Shown here: in pieces, positions 16,640 to 26,510 of the stretch | Layout: the number at the start of each line of letters is the position of its first letter | How positions within the stretch are numbered: position 1 is the first letter of the stretch | Source of the DNA: Acidobacteriota bacterium | GTDB lineage: Bacteria; Acidobacteriota; Terriglobia; Acidiferrales; UBA7541 | DNA length: 64,000 nt | Direction: 5' to 3' | Assembly (NCBI GenBank): GCA_003223215.1 | Contig: QHYH01000101.1 | Coordinates: forward strand, 1 to 64,000 | Program-made: the position numbers and the translations under genes | Notes under the pieces: generated by a model | The model's input: only the letters and a program-made list of their open reading frames with translations | Databases searched by the model: none | Told to the model about the DNA's origin: nothing

Positions 16640-18428
16640 AGGTCGTGCCTTCCTCGTCCGCCGGAACGTTAAAGCGCTCCGCTTGCAGATCGAACATCGT
16701 TCGATAGCGCCCTCTGAGCGCCATGAGTTCGTCGTGTGTGCCGAGCTCAATTACCCGACCGTGTTCAAGCACGCAGATGCGATCCGCATGACGTACGGTG
16801 GAAAATCGATGCGAGATGAGGATAGTGGTCGAGTGCCGCGTCGCTGCCAGCAGGCGGTCGAAAATCTCCGCCTCTCCACGCACGTCGAGCTGCGCTGTGG
16901 GCTCGTCGAGCAGCACCACACTGGCCCCCAAGCTCACCGCCGACAATGCCCGCGCCAGCGCTACCCGCTGCCATTGTCCGCCGGACAGGTCCGTACCGCC
17001 GTCATATCCACGCGCAAGCACGGTGTCGAGCGAAGCCAGGTTCGCAGCGCCTGCCGATTCGAGGGCGTCGCGCACGACCTGGTCTGGAGCGCCTCGCGGC
17101 GCGACATTGTCGCGGAGGGGCAGTTCCAGCCTGATGAAATCCTGAAATACAGCCGCAATGCGGGCACGCCACGATGCGAGATCGACCTCCCGAAGATCCA
17201 CACCGTCGATCTCAATCCCGCCGGACTGCGGGTCGTAGAGCCGACAGAGTAACTTTGCGATCGTTGTCTTGCCGGCGCCGTTCTGTCCCACGATAGCGAG
17301 TGATGAGCCGGCGGGAATGGTGAGATCGAAATGTTCCAAAACGGGCGCGGCACCTGCTGTCGGATAAGCAAAGGTCACGTCGCGCAGGCGAATCTCGTGC
17401 GGGCGTTTCGCGTCCAAGGGGCGACTGCCGGAGCGCAGCGCGCCGGCAGGGCGCATGGCCGGCTCAAGCCGCAGCACGGCCGCGACCGGCGCAGCCGCTC
17501 CGTCGAGCGCCCAGCTGAATCCGCCGAAAGCGATCATCGAAACGCCGATGGCACTCTGCATGTAGGCCACGGCTTCGCCGAGGCTGATTTTCGCGTGAAT
17601 CGCGCTGCTCCCGAGTGCCCAGAACACCGCGATGTTTGTGCCCACCACCAGCAGCAGGCTCCCGACCAGCGGCCGCTCGCGCAATCGCGTGGCCGCGTAC
17701 TGTAACTCGTGCAAACGCGTTCGTCTGGCAATGAAGCGCTCGATGGTCCAGCCGACTAGCCCGAACAGCCGGAGTTCCTTGCTTGCGGGCGGATCCACGG
17801 CAAGCCGATAGGCGTAGTCCGCATCGCGCTGGGCGCTGCGCACCTCTTCGGTGTTGCGATCGCGCCAGACCGCGCTCTCGCGCAAGAGCCAATGCGTGGC
17901 TGCCCATGCTCCCGCAAGTAAGATGGGCGCCCACCACGCATATCGGAGGAGAATCAGCGCACAGGCGATGCCGCCGACCATCTCCGCCATTCCGCCGGCG
18001 ATGAAGTCCATGGAGATAGTCAGAGGGGGGCCCGTCATTCCGAGATCGAAGTCGCGCGCCACGGTCAGGTCGCTCGCCAGTTTTGCATCTTCGAGGTGCG
18101 CCATGCCGGGCGGGCGCACGCAGGCCTCCGTGAGCCGGTCGTAGAGCCATGCTGCCGTGCGGTCGCCTAGATTGGCGCTGACGGCTTGATGAATCGGGCT
18201 GAGCACTTGAAGAAGGATGAAAATTGCGCCGGCAAGCGCGAGCGGACCCGCAAGGGGATTACCGCGTTCGACCGCCCCGACAAGAACGCCCATGGCAACG
18301 GCGAACGCCGCCGGAAGTCCGCCCCTCAGCAACAGGGCCAACCACCATGCCAGGGCAAGGCCAGGAGCGGCCCTGGGCAAGACGGCGAAAAACTTCCATT
18401 CCTTGCGTTCGAACACCCGCTCGAGCAT
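16623..18428 (-). CDS. ABC exporter half-transporter, first of pair
   Basis: 601 residues: a transmembrane domain in roughly the first 320 residues ([31 protein letters not shown]) and an ATPase with Walker [10 protein letters not shown] near 377, canonical signature LSGGQWQR near 481, Walker [13 protein letters not shown] and ISHR. Q-loop and D-loop are intact, so this half should hold a consensus catalytic site while its partner is slightly degenerate. The two genes form an operon transcribed away from the divergent radical SAM gene (180 bases between starts), which may share regulation. Confidence 0.85.
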   Translation of the reverse strand: MLERVFERKEWKFFAVLPRAAPGLALAWWLALLLRGGLPAAFAVAMGVLVGAVERGNPLAGPLALAGAIFILLQVLSPIHQAVSANLGDRTAAWLYDRLTEACVRPPGMAHLEDAKLASDLTVARDFDLGMTGPPLTISMDFIAGGMAEMVGGIACALILLRYAWWAPILLAGAWAATHWLLRESAVWRDRNTEEVRSAQRDADYAYRLAVDPPASKELRLFGLVGWTIERFIARRTRLHELQYAATRLRERPLVGSLLLVVGTNIAVFWALGSSAIHAKISLGEAVAYMQSAIGVSMIAFGGFSWALDGAAAPVAAVLRLEPAMRPAGALRSGSRPLDAKRPHEIRLRDVTFAYPTAGAAPVLEHFDLTIPAGSSLAIVGQNGAGKTTIAKLLCRLYDPQSGGIEIDGVDLREVDLASWRARIAAVFQDFIRLELPLRDNVAPRGAPDQVVRDALESAGAANLASLDTVLARGYDGGTDLSGGQWQRVALARALSAVSLGASVVLLDEPTAQLDVRGEAEIFDRLLAATRHSTTILISHRFSTVRHADRICVLEHGRVIELGTHDELMALRGRYRTMFDLQAERFNVPADEEGTTYDVLS

Positions 18429-18574
18429 GCCCGCATTGTGCCTGAAAAACCCTTTCTGTGCATAAATCGCTGGTTAAAGGGCGTCGGAGTGCGCGTAATT
18501 TGGGATTTCACAGGCCGTGTGCGACTGAGAAACCCTGCGAGGGATGCGGGGCGGGTTCGGGGGCAGCGTTCCTG

Positions 18575-18580
18575 TATAAT
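18575..18580 (+). promoter_or_regulatory. Possible -10 element for the radical SAM gene
   Basis: TATAAT at 18575-18580 is a perfect -10 hexamer, preceded directly by TG, in an otherwise GC-rich region. The -35 region (GGGTTC near 18553) is weak. Transcription from here would give a leader of about 20 bases before the ATG at 18609. Confidence 0.4.
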
Positions 18581-18608
18581 GAGCGGCTGGGGGAATCCTA
18601 GAGTTTTC

Positions 18609-19682
18609 ATGCCGAAGGGCTACGGAAAATCGCGCGCTTCGCTAAAGGTGTGGTTCTGGCGCGCGCTGCGCTTCTTCCACACACGCGTGAGAGAGGGCCG
18701 CGCGATCCTGAAGGCGCTGGTTTCGACCGAGCACCCTTTCCTGGTGCATATCATCCCGGTCCGCCGATGCAACCTGGCTTGCACGTATTGCAACGAGTTC
18801 GACGATTTCTCGCCGCCGGTCCCGATGGGAGAGGTGAAGAAGCGGCTGGACATCCTGGCGGACATGGGCACCTCCATCATCACCATCAGCGGGGGCGAGC
18901 CGTTGCTGCATCCGGAGCTGGATGAAATTATCCGGCACATCCGGCGGCGCGAGATGATCGCTGGCATGATCACGAATGGGTTTCTGCTGACGCAAGGACG
19001 CATCGAGGAACTGAACGACGCAGGGCTGGAGCATCTGCAAATCAGCATCGACAACACCAAACCAGACGAAGTCTCGAAAAAAAGCCTAAAGACACTGGAC
19101 CAAAAATTGGAGCTGCTGGCGCGCTACGCGTACTTCCAGGTGAATATCAATTCGGTGCTGGGGAGCGGCGTGAAGGACCCGGAAGACGCGCTGCGCATTG
19201 CGCACCGAGCCGTGGACCTGGGGCTGACCAGCACGGTAGGAATCATCCACGACCACAACGGGCAATTGAAGCCGTTGGGGCCGCGGGAAATCGAAATCTT
19301 TGAAGAGATCATGACGCTGAGCAAGCGGTCGTTCTCGCGATTCAACAATTTTCAGCACGATGTGGCGCGCGGGAAAGCCCACCGTTGGCGATGCCGGTCT
19401 GGCGCGCGGTATCTGTATATTTGCGAGGATGGACTGGTGCACTGGTGTTCGCAGCAGCGCGGGTATCCGGGGATACCGCTCGCACAGTACACGCCGGAAA
19501 TGCGGCACCGCCAGTTCCACACGGAAAAGTATTGCGCCCCGCTGTGCACGGTTTCCTGCGTACAGCAGGTAGGCATGCTGGACAACTGGCGCGCGCCGCA
19601 AACGCTGAAGCCCGCGCCCGTGACGCCGCCCGCACCCCGGCGGGAGCTGGTGCAAATCGGTCCGGCGCGCGGCGATTCCTGA
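18609..19682 (+). CDS. Radical SAM protein with SPASM-like C-terminal cysteines
   Basis: 357 residues from ATG 18609 (MPKGYGKSR); an ATG ten codons earlier overlaps the presumed -10 element and is less likely. The radical SAM cluster motif is CNLACTYC at about residues 55-62, followed by SGGEPLL (SAM-binding) and [10 protein letters not shown]. The C-terminal third adds cysteines in CRSG, CEDG, CSQQ and CAPLCTVSC, suggesting one or more auxiliary iron-sulfur clusters as in SPASM/twitch enzymes. Such proteins modify peptides or cofactors. It is divergent from an ABC exporter pair. No precursor peptide was found, so the substrate is unknown. Confidence 0.8.
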   Translation: MPKGYGKSRASLKVWFWRALRFFHTRVREGRAILKALVSTEHPFLVHIIPVRRCNLACTYCNEFDDFSPPVPMGEVKKRLDILADMGTSIITISGGEPLLHPELDEIIRHIRRREMIAGMITNGFLLTQGRIEELNDAGLEHLQISIDNTKPDEVSKKSLKTLDQKLELLARYAYFQVNINSVLGSGVKDPEDALRIAHRAVDLGLTSTVGIIHDHNGQLKPLGPREIEIFEEIMTLSKRSFSRFNNFQHDVARGKAHRWRCRSGARYLYICEDGLVHWCSQQRGYPGIPLAQYTPEMRHRQFHTEKYCAPLCTVSCVQQVGMLDNWRAPQTLKPAPVTPPAPRRELVQIGPARGDS

Positions 19683-19783
19683 TTGGAAAAGTCTTTTCCC
19701 TGTTTCCCCTGCCTGTTTTCACTCCCTACACATTCCATCTTCGGCAGGATTGACGGTCCAGCATGCGCCCCTAAAATGGAGGC

Positions 19784-20737
19784 ATGACAGCGCCAGCGAT
19801 CGAAACAGAAAACTTGACCAAGGAATACCCACACGGGTTTTTGAACCTGAAAAAAAGAAATTCGCTCGAAGGGCTGAACATGCAGGTGGAAACGGGCGAA
19901 ATCTTCGGGTTCATCGGCCCGAATGGCGCCGGGAAGACCACGACCATCAAGTTGTTGATGAGGCTGATCTTCCCGACCGCCGGAACGGCGCGGATTCTTG
20001 GCAAACCCATCAGCGACATCGACATGCACCGCGACGTCGGCTACCTGCCGGAGCAGCCGTATTTTTACGATTACCTGAGCGCGGCGGAATTGTTGGATTA
20101 CTTCGCCCGGATTCATGACCTGCCGGCCACCGTGCGGAAAGAGCGCATCGAGAAGATGCTACAAAAGGTGGGACTGGAAACGGCGGGGAAAATTCAACTA
20201 CGAAAATATTCGAAAGGGATGCTGCAGCGCGCGGGGATGGCGCAAGCCATTCTGCACGATCCGAAGGTAGTGATTCTGGATGAGCCGATGTCGGGACTGG
20301 ATCCCATTGGGCGGCGGGAAGTGCGCGACATCATCCTCGGATTAAAACATGAGGGCAAGACGGTGATGTTTTCCACGCACATTCTCAGCGATGCCGAGAT
20401 GCTTTGCGACCGCGTGGGCGTGATCGTGGGAGGAAAGCTGCGCGGGGTAGGGGCGCCAGAGCAACTCGTGGGCGTCAAAGCAAAAGCGACAGAAATTTTC
20501 TTTGAGTTGACGGGACAAAGCGCGGCGCCGTTATTGGCCAAAGCGACGCGTACCGGCGACCGCTACCGATTACAAGTGCCCGAGGCCGAGCTATATGACA
20601 CGATCGATCAACTGCGCGCGGCTGGAGCGAAGATTCTTTCCGCGGCACAAGTGAGGGCAACGCTCGAAGAATTTTTTATGGACCTGGTCGAAGCGGACCG
20701 CGCGCAGGCCGCCGCGGTCGAGGTGAGCGGGAAATGA
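19784..20737 (+). CDS. ABC transporter ATP-binding protein
   Basis: 317 residues of the CcmA/NatA type: Walker A GPNGAGKTTTIKLL near residue 46, signature YSKGMLQRAG in place of LSGGQ, Walker B VVILDEPMSGLDPIG and switch H in STHILSD. A C-terminal regulatory segment of about 100 residues follows, as usual for DrrA-like ATPases. It overlaps the permease gene by four bases (ATGA), and both belong to a three-gene operon with the TPR gene. Export of a hydrophobic compound or membrane maintenance is likely; the substrate is not known. Confidence 0.88.
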   Translation: MTAPAIETENLTKEYPHGFLNLKKRNSLEGLNMQVETGEIFGFIGPNGAGKTTTIKLLMRLIFPTAGTARILGKPISDIDMHRDVGYLPEQPYFYDYLSAAELLDYFARIHDLPATVRKERIEKMLQKVGLETAGKIQLRKYSKGMLQRAGMAQAILHDPKVVILDEPMSGLDPIGRREVRDIILGLKHEGKTVMFSTHILSDAEMLCDRVGVIVGGKLRGVGAPEQLVGVKAKATEIFFELTGQSAAPLLAKATRTGDRYRLQVPEAELYDTIDQLRAAGAKILSAAQVRATLEEFFMDLVEADRAQAAAVEVSGK

Positions 20738-21510
20738 AGCGGGCGGGCGTGGTGGCGTTGAATACGTTCCGGGAAGCGGTGCGGGACCGCGTGCTTTACA
20801 ACCTGTTGTTCTTCGCGCTGTTGATGATGGCGGCGTCGGTCATCGCCGGGCAAATTTCCATCGGGATAGAACAAACCGTTATCGTGACCCTGGGTTTGAG
20901 TGCGATCTCGCTGATGGGTCTGCTGATTTCCATTTTTATCGGCGTGGGGCTGGTGTCCAAAGAGATGGACAAGCGCACGCTGTACGCGGTGCTGGCTAAG
21001 CCCCTGCGGCGGTGGGAGTTTCTGCTGGGGAAGTTTGGCGGGTTGGTGCTGACCCTGGCAGTGAACGTGGCGGCGATGGCCGTCGGCCTCTTCCTAGCGT
21101 TGATTTATGTCAAGCCCGAGCTCGAACGGGGCGATGCGACTGTTTTGATAGCGGTGTATTTCATCTGGCTGAAGCTGGCGCTGGTGGTGGCGCTGGCGCT
21201 GCTGTTCTCCTGTTTCACCACGCCGCTACTGGCGATTCTGTTTACCGCCGGCATCTACATCGTCGGCCTTTATGTGCAGGAGCTGCGCAATATGCCCATG
21301 CAAATGATGAGCGGGGGGATGACTCTATTCACGAAGTGGCTGTCCTTTCTACTGCCGAATTTCGAGAATTTCAACATCATGGCAATGGCGGCACATAGCC
21401 GCCAGGTGCCCGGGACGCTCATCGCGCAGAATACTTTGTACGCGGCAATTTACTGCGCGATCGTACTGACTGCGGCGGTTGTCGTCTTTTCCAGGCGGAA
21501 TTTGAAATGA
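20734..21510 (+). CDS. ABC-2 type permease
   Basis: 258 residues with six predicted membrane segments (NLLFFALLMMAASVIAG, LSAISLMGLLISIFIGVGLV, LTLAVNVAAMAVGLFLALIY and others) and the conserved VSKEMDKRTLYAVLAKPLRRWEF loop typical of ABC-2 permeases such as NosY and GldF. It has no ATPase domain of its own and works with the upstream ATPase. The start and stop overlap both neighbours by four bases. Confidence 0.85.
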   Translation: MKRAGVVALNTFREAVRDRVLYNLLFFALLMMAASVIAGQISIGIEQTVIVTLGLSAISLMGLLISIFIGVGLVSKEMDKRTLYAVLAKPLRRWEFLLGKFGGLVLTLAVNVAAMAVGLFLALIYVKPELERGDATVLIAVYFIWLKLALVVALALLFSCFTTPLLAILFTAGIYIVGLYVQELRNMPMQMMSGGMTLFTKWLSFLLPNFENFNIMAMAAHSRQVPGTLIAQNTLYAAIYCAIVLTAAVVVFSRRNLK

Positions 21511-22400
21511 AAACCGCGAAAACCATTGTGCTCGTGCCGGTGATCCTGCTAGCAGGGTTCATGGGCGTCTGGAAACTGCAGCATGCCCTCGACAAGCAGC
21601 GAGCTCGGCTAAGTGAAGAACGCGATTACGTGCTCCTGAGTTCGCCGAAACTGATTCAGGCGGTTAGCCTGGAGTATGCGCCGCTCATGGCGGATTTCTA
21701 CTGGACGCGGGTGGTGCAATTCTACGGAAATAAGCACGTGCGCGGCGATGCCAATTTGGAGCAACTGTGGCCGCTACTGGACATTACCACAACGCTCGAC
21801 CCGAACCTGATCGTGGCATACCGTTTTGGGGCGATCTTTCTCAGTCAACGCGCTCCGGGCGGCGCGGGAAGGCCGGACCTGGCCGTTCGGCTGATCGAAC
21901 GCGGCATTAAGGAGAATCCGGAGGATTGGCGGCTCTACGAGGACTTGGGGTTCATCTACTACATGGATCTGAAAGATTACAAGAAGGCTTCGGAAGCTTT
22001 CTTGGAGGGCAGCAAGAATCCCAAGGCGCTCATCTGGATGAAAGTGATGGCGGCGAAAATTGCCGCGGAAGGAGAGTCCTACGAGACTTCGTTCTTCTTG
22101 TGGAACGACGTATATACCAACACAACCGATCCGCAGATCAAAGAGAATGCCAAGGCCCACTTACAGCTGCTAAGGGCCCTGGAGGATTGCAAACAGCTCG
22201 ATCTGCTCGGTGGCGAGTACGAAAAGCGCTTCGGACACCGCCCGAGACGTGTCAGCGAACTGGTGGAGGCCGGAATGCTGCAAGGCATGGCCGTTGATCC
22301 CTTGGACTACCCGTACACCTTCGACGAAAATGGCAAGGCCGCTCTGAACCCGAAGAGTCCGCTCTTCGAAAAGCAAAAGTTCTTTGAACGGTTTAAGTAA
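21507..22400 (+). CDS. TPR-containing protein of the ABC operon
   Basis: 297 residues with an N-terminal membrane anchor (TIVLVPVILLAGFMGVW) and helical repeats: NPEDWRLYEDLGFIYYMDLKDYKKASEAF is a clear TPR unit. The C-terminal part (GHRPRRVSELVEAGML, VDPLDYPYTFDENGKAALN) forms a distinct domain seen in acidobacterial and delta-proteobacterial TPR proteins. Its start overlaps the permease stop (ATGA), so it is co-translated and probably scaffolds or regulates that transporter in the periplasm. Confidence 0.75.
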   Translation: MKTAKTIVLVPVILLAGFMGVWKLQHALDKQRARLSEERDYVLLSSPKLIQAVSLEYAPLMADFYWTRVVQFYGNKHVRGDANLEQLWPLLDITTTLDPNLIVAYRFGAIFLSQRAPGGAGRPDLAVRLIERGIKENPEDWRLYEDLGFIYYMDLKDYKKASEAFLEGSKNPKALIWMKVMAAKIAAEGESYETSFFLWNDVYTNTTDPQIKENAKAHLQLLRALEDCKQLDLLGGEYEKRFGHRPRRVSELVEAGMLQGMAVDPLDYPYTFDENGKAALNPKSPLFEKQKFFERFK

Positions 22401-22425
22401 GAAGCATTGTTCGCGCCACCGGCCC

Positions 22426-24861
22426 TTACTCGGTGGTGCACAGCAGCGTCATCTGCGGATCAATCAGGATTTTGTGCGGAGCGCCAGAAGTATGGAAGCG
22501 GAAGGAGGTTTCCCGGCCCGCCGCAACAACGTGTCCGAGAAACCAGCGGCCGCCAGTGCTGCTGGTGGCAAAAAGCGGAACGCTTGCGAGAAACCAGTGC
22601 GGGACATCCGTTTGCAAAAGTTTGCCGCGGACGGAGTATCCATCCTCTTCGCGGTGCGCGGTAAATTCGACTCGATAATGCGGAATTCCCGTGCCGCGAA
22701 CCCATTCGTCGAAAAACCAATCCATGGAGCGGCCGCCTTCGAGGGCCATGGCGGGGGTCATGGCGGATTCGACCTCATGCTGAAGGTCGTCGGTAGTGAG
22801 GGCGCGGTAGGCGTACTTGTTGGCGAGCTTGCGAAGCAAAGAGGTAAAGCGCTGGTCCGGCTCTTTGCTGCCTGGCTGACGAAGCATTTCGCGGAGCATG
22901 TGAATGATCCAAGAGCCTTTGCCGTAGACGACGCGTTCATAAGCCGAGGGCGATTTTGAGGAGTTGAGGCGCACGCCGAGAGTAAGCGGCCCAATCTCGG
23001 CGGCTGGCTCGTCGGCATCGGGCGATTTCTCGGTGAGCTGACGGCGGTAGCGGGAAAGCCAGACGCGCAGCGTGTGTTCGGGGTTTCCACGCGTGTCGGC
23101 AAAAAGCAGGGCGAGATAGTTGGAGATGGCCTCATCGATCCACTGGTCGCGGTAGCTCGACCAGCCAACCACATTACCCCACCACTGATGCGCCACCTCG
23201 TGATAGGGAACCAAGTCGGTGAAGTGTTCCTGGCCGGTCGGGGTAAGGCCTGCACGCATCTGCGCTTCCGGCGAGAGGAAAGAAAGAGTAGAGATATAAA
23301 GAAGGCCTGGCCAGCCTTGGCCGAAAGTTCCGGGAATCTGAGAGACGCGGAGATTTTGGAAAGGGAAAGGGCCAGAGAAGGTCTCGTAAAAACGGACCGA
23401 GGAATCGATTTCTTTTGCGAGCTGTTTCAAGGCGTCAGCGGGACTCGGTGGGGACGGGGGAAAAGCAAGCGCGAGTCTCGTGGAAGGAGCACCCACGGTA
23501 TTGGAAGGAATTGGAATTCCACCCTGTGAGGCCAGCAAGCGGTTTTTTAGGTTTTCTTCGAGTTCGCGGTTGGCATAGACCTCAATGGAGTGACCGGGGG
23601 AGGCCACCGAAAATGTAACGTACTCCCCCAAATTGAATCCTGCCACCGCCACAGGCTTTTCCGTCCTCCAGTGACCGACGCGAAATTCGCCTTCTTCGTG
23701 TTCGTCCAGCTTCAAGCCGGTGGCGACGAGACGAAGCCTGCGCGGCCACCGGATGATCAAGTCATAGGTTGCGAAGTCGGAAGGATCGCCGAGATGCGGG
23801 TACCAGCTTTCCCGCGCACCCACGAAAAGGACACCGTTTCCCGCGTCTTTGATTACACTGCCACGATAATGAAACTGCAGCTTCAATATCTGATTTTGGG
23901 GCGGAACGCTGCCGAGCATCACGTACAAAAAATCGTCTCCACGGGTGCCGCGCTGTTGCACGCTGAGGCCCTCATTTTGAAAAAAAGCCAGGGGCTCGCC
24001 GTGGTCTCCGGTCACGCGGTCAACGGTGAGGGCGCGCGAAAGCTCAAATGCCAGAACGCTCGCCTTACCGGTTTCCGCACGAATCTCGACGACTGCGGTC
24101 GCATCGAGAGAGTTGTTGGAAAGAATCGAGGGCTCGAGTGCATAATGCAGGGAGCGGAAAGCAACCGGACGAGCCGGGGAATCCGGGAGCCTGTGGGACA
24201 TCCAAGTGTCATAAAACGTTCCGGAAGCGTTCTTGATCGTTTGTCCGAGGAGAAATTGCTCATCGCGGCGTCCGTCCACGACGATGTCGAAAGGGCCGGT
24301 GGATACGCCGTCCACCCAGGCGAAGAAGGCCGGCCTCGGATCAGGCGACAGGAAGTCGATGAGAACACGAAGAGTGTAGTTCTCATTGATGCGGGCGAGC
24401 GTAGGCTCCCACTGGGACAGGAAAGTCGTATCCGTTTGTGGCGCGAGACTTCGTTTGCGAAACTCAAGGAGCAGCTCATCGGCCGTTCCATCTGTGAAGC
24501 GAAGGTAGGCGCTGCCGAATGCTTCGTCGAGAACCGGAGACCCGAGAAAGCGGCCCATTTGCTGCTTTTCGACGGGATCACGAGGCGCGGCAAGCACATG
24601 GCCGCGGCCGGAGAAAACCGCTCCGGTGATGCGTCCATGGAGCGGAGAGAAGAAGGCGAAGGTCCCTTCTTCCAGCGCAATGACCGCATCGCCGCGGCGA
24701 AGCTCGATGCGCTTTTCCGGTACGAGACGATAGACCTGGGAAGGATCGACAGTCAGCCCATTGATGGCGTCGTACAATTCGTGCGGCGATTGCTCGGTCG
24801 CAAAAACAGCTGCCGGCATGAGCAGACACCACAGCGCGAGAACTCTGGCCCCAACCCGCAT
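22426..24861 (-). CDS. M1-like zinc aminopeptidase, secreted
   Basis: 811 residues starting at ATG 24861 (MRVGARVLALW), where a signal peptide begins; a start 12 codons earlier lacks it. Zinc motif HEVAHQWWG near residue 554 and the downstream Glu in WIDEAISNYLALLF define gluzincin peptidases. The GAMEN exopeptidase motif of classical M1 enzymes is absent; the corresponding region reads GQGWPGLLY. This points to an atypical subset with uncertain N-terminal recognition. The long N-terminal beta-rich half is of unknown detail. It probably acts in the periplasm or outside the cell. It is transcribed alone, convergent with the TPR operon. Confidence 0.82.
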   Translation of the reverse strand: MRVGARVLALWCLLMPAAVFATEQSPHELYDAINGLTVDPSQVYRLVPEKRIELRRGDAVIALEEGTFAFFSPLHGRITGAVFSGRGHVLAAPRDPVEKQQMGRFLGSPVLDEAFGSAYLRFTDGTADELLLEFRKRSLAPQTDTTFLSQWEPTLARINENYTLRVLIDFLSPDPRPAFFAWVDGVSTGPFDIVVDGRRDEQFLLGQTIKNASGTFYDTWMSHRLPDSPARPVAFRSLHYALEPSILSNNSLDATAVVEIRAETGKASVLAFELSRALTVDRVTGDHGEPLAFFQNEGLSVQQRGTRGDDFLYVMLGSVPPQNQILKLQFHYRGSVIKDAGNGVLFVGARESWYPHLGDPSDFATYDLIIRWPRRLRLVATGLKLDEHEEGEFRVGHWRTEKPVAVAGFNLGEYVTFSVASPGHSIEVYANRELEENLKNRLLASQGGIPIPSNTVGAPSTRLALAFPPSPPSPADALKQLAKEIDSSVRFYETFSGPFPFQNLRVSQIPGTFGQGWPGLLYISTLSFLSPEAQMRAGLTPTGQEHFTDLVPYHEVAHQWWGNVVGWSSYRDQWIDEAISNYLALLFADTRGNPEHTLRVWLSRYRRQLTEKSPDADEPAAEIGPLTLGVRLNSSKSPSAYERVVYGKGSWIIHMLREMLRQPGSKEPDQRFTSLLRKLANKYAYRALTTDDLQHEVESAMTPAMALEGGRSMDWFFDEWVRGTGIPHYRVEFTAHREEDGYSVRGKLLQTDVPHWFLASVPLFATSSTGGRWFLGHVVAAGRETSFRFHTSGAPHKILIDPQMTLLCTTE

Positions 24862-24948
24862 GCAAGCAGTGTAGTCAGATTCGGCATGGGGGAACAAGGC
24901 GGGAGGGATAAAAGAGACGTTGAGGACCTAAAATAATAAAATAAGCGG

Positions 24949-26445
24949 ATGGTCTCCAAGGCAATTCTCAGCAGAATGCGCTTCTTCCTGTTTGGCGCCG
25001 CGCTCCTGTTGTCGGGTGCGCAGGTCAGGCCGGACACGATTGTCCTCAAGAACGGCCGCCGAATCACCGCGCTGAGCGCCGTCGAGGAGGGAGACAAGGT
25101 CAGATACCAGACCTCCGCCGGCGAACTGAGCCTGCCTAAGTCCATCGTGGACCACATCGAGAAGGGAGGATTCGCGGCCGGCCCGGGATCGCCGGGAGAC
25201 GCCGCGGCCAATCTGACCATTGCGCCGCCGGAAATTCGTCCCGCGGGTGGCGGAATCGAGCGAGTTGAACGAGCTGCGGTGCACGACGGTTCGGTCGATC
25301 GTGAGTACATTGCAAAGCTGGAGAGCGAGGCGCGGTCGGGAACTCCGCAGGCGAACTTCGATGCAGCTTTGAGCCATCATGCGGCGTCGATGTTCGAGAT
25401 GTCGCGAGGCGACTTGGAACACGCGCTTTCTGACGAGCGCACCGCGGTGAGCTACGCTCCGGATGAGCCGGCACTACTGATGAACGTGGCGTATATCTAC
25501 CTGCGGCGGAACGAATACAAACAAGCCCTGGATTACCTGGAGCGGGCCAAACGCGTGGTGCCGGACAATCCCGACGCCGCGAAGCTCGCGGGCTGGGCTT
25601 ATTACGGCCTAAACCAACTCGATCAGGCGGTTGCGGAATGGAAACATTCGCTGGCGTTGCGCCCAGACAAGGAATTGCAGGGGGCGCTCGAAGCTGCCTT
25701 GCGCGACAAGAAAGAGGAAGAAAGCTACAAAGAGAACGAAAGCGCTCACTTCAAATTGAAGTACAATGGCGCCGCCGCGCCGGACCTGGCGCGGGACGTG
25801 CTCCGCACGCTGGAAATACACTTTTCCGCCATTGAGTCCGAGCTGAATTACACTCCCCCCGAAGCGATTGGAGTGGTCCTGTACACGGAAGAAGCATTTG
25901 TGGACATCACGCGGGCGCCGGCGTGGGCGGGCGCGCTCTACGATGGGCGGATTCGTGTTCCGGTGCAGGGACTGACCAGCGTGGACGCGGAGTTGTCGCG
26001 CTCGCTGAAGCACGAATTGACGCATAGCTTCGTCGCGCAAAAGACCAAGAGCGCGTGTATGGGATTGGCGGGCAGCTGCGCGAGCCGCGCGCCAACGTGG
26101 CTCCAGGAAGGGCTGGCGCAATGGATGGAAGGATCGCGCAGCGGCGATAATGCCGCGGCGCTGGTGCAGATTTTCGACGACAAGCATGCCATCCGGTTGG
26201 GCCAACTGGAGGGTTCGTGGACTCGCTTCGATCGGGACACGGCGCACTACGCTTATGCCTGGGCTCTCGCCAATGTCGAATACATCATTCGAACCGACGG
26301 CATGGACGATATCGACCGCATCCTGGAACGCATTGGGTCGGGCATGGCCGCCGAGCGGGCGCTGCGCGAAGTCCTGCACAGCGATTACAACGATTTGATG
26401 GAGTCGACAGTGGAGTATCTGAGAAAACACAACGTGCACGGATAG
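24949..26445 (+). CDS. TPR protein with gluzincin (MA-like) peptidase domain
   Basis: 498 residues. A signal peptide (FFLFGAALLLSGAQV) is followed by a short strand-rich repeat (TIVLKNGRRITAL), three TPR units (about 155-250) and a peptidase domain with HELTH at about residue 354 and WLQEGLAQWMEG about 25 residues later, giving the third zinc ligand. Peptidase MA-like domains are common in acidobacterial secreted proteins. It is divergent from the M1 gene with only 87 bases between starts, so the two peptidases may share control. Confidence 0.8.
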   Translation: MVSKAILSRMRFFLFGAALLLSGAQVRPDTIVLKNGRRITALSAVEEGDKVRYQTSAGELSLPKSIVDHIEKGGFAAGPGSPGDAAANLTIAPPEIRPAGGGIERVERAAVHDGSVDREYIAKLESEARSGTPQANFDAALSHHAASMFEMSRGDLEHALSDERTAVSYAPDEPALLMNVAYIYLRRNEYKQALDYLERAKRVVPDNPDAAKLAGWAYYGLNQLDQAVAEWKHSLALRPDKELQGALEAALRDKKEEESYKENESAHFKLKYNGAAAPDLARDVLRTLEIHFSAIESELNYTPPEAIGVVLYTEEAFVDITRAPAWAGALYDGRIRVPVQGLTSVDAELSRSLKHELTHSFVAQKTKSACMGLAGSCASRAPTWLQEGLAQWMEGSRSGDNAAALVQIFDDKHAIRLGQLEGSWTRFDRDTAHYAYAWALANVEYIIRTDGMDDIDRILERIGSGMAAERALREVLHSDYNDLMESTVEYLRKHNVHG

Positions 26446-26510
26446 GGCTAGTCCGGAGCGTTGTCTCTCGATTCGGGAGTTCTGCTCTAGTTTTTGCGCT
26501 TGCTCACCTT

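Noticed and set aside
23590-24936. 448-codon plus-strand frame antisense to the M1 peptidase
   Set aside because: No protein-like composition; the sense strand carries HEVAHQWWG and a signal peptide.
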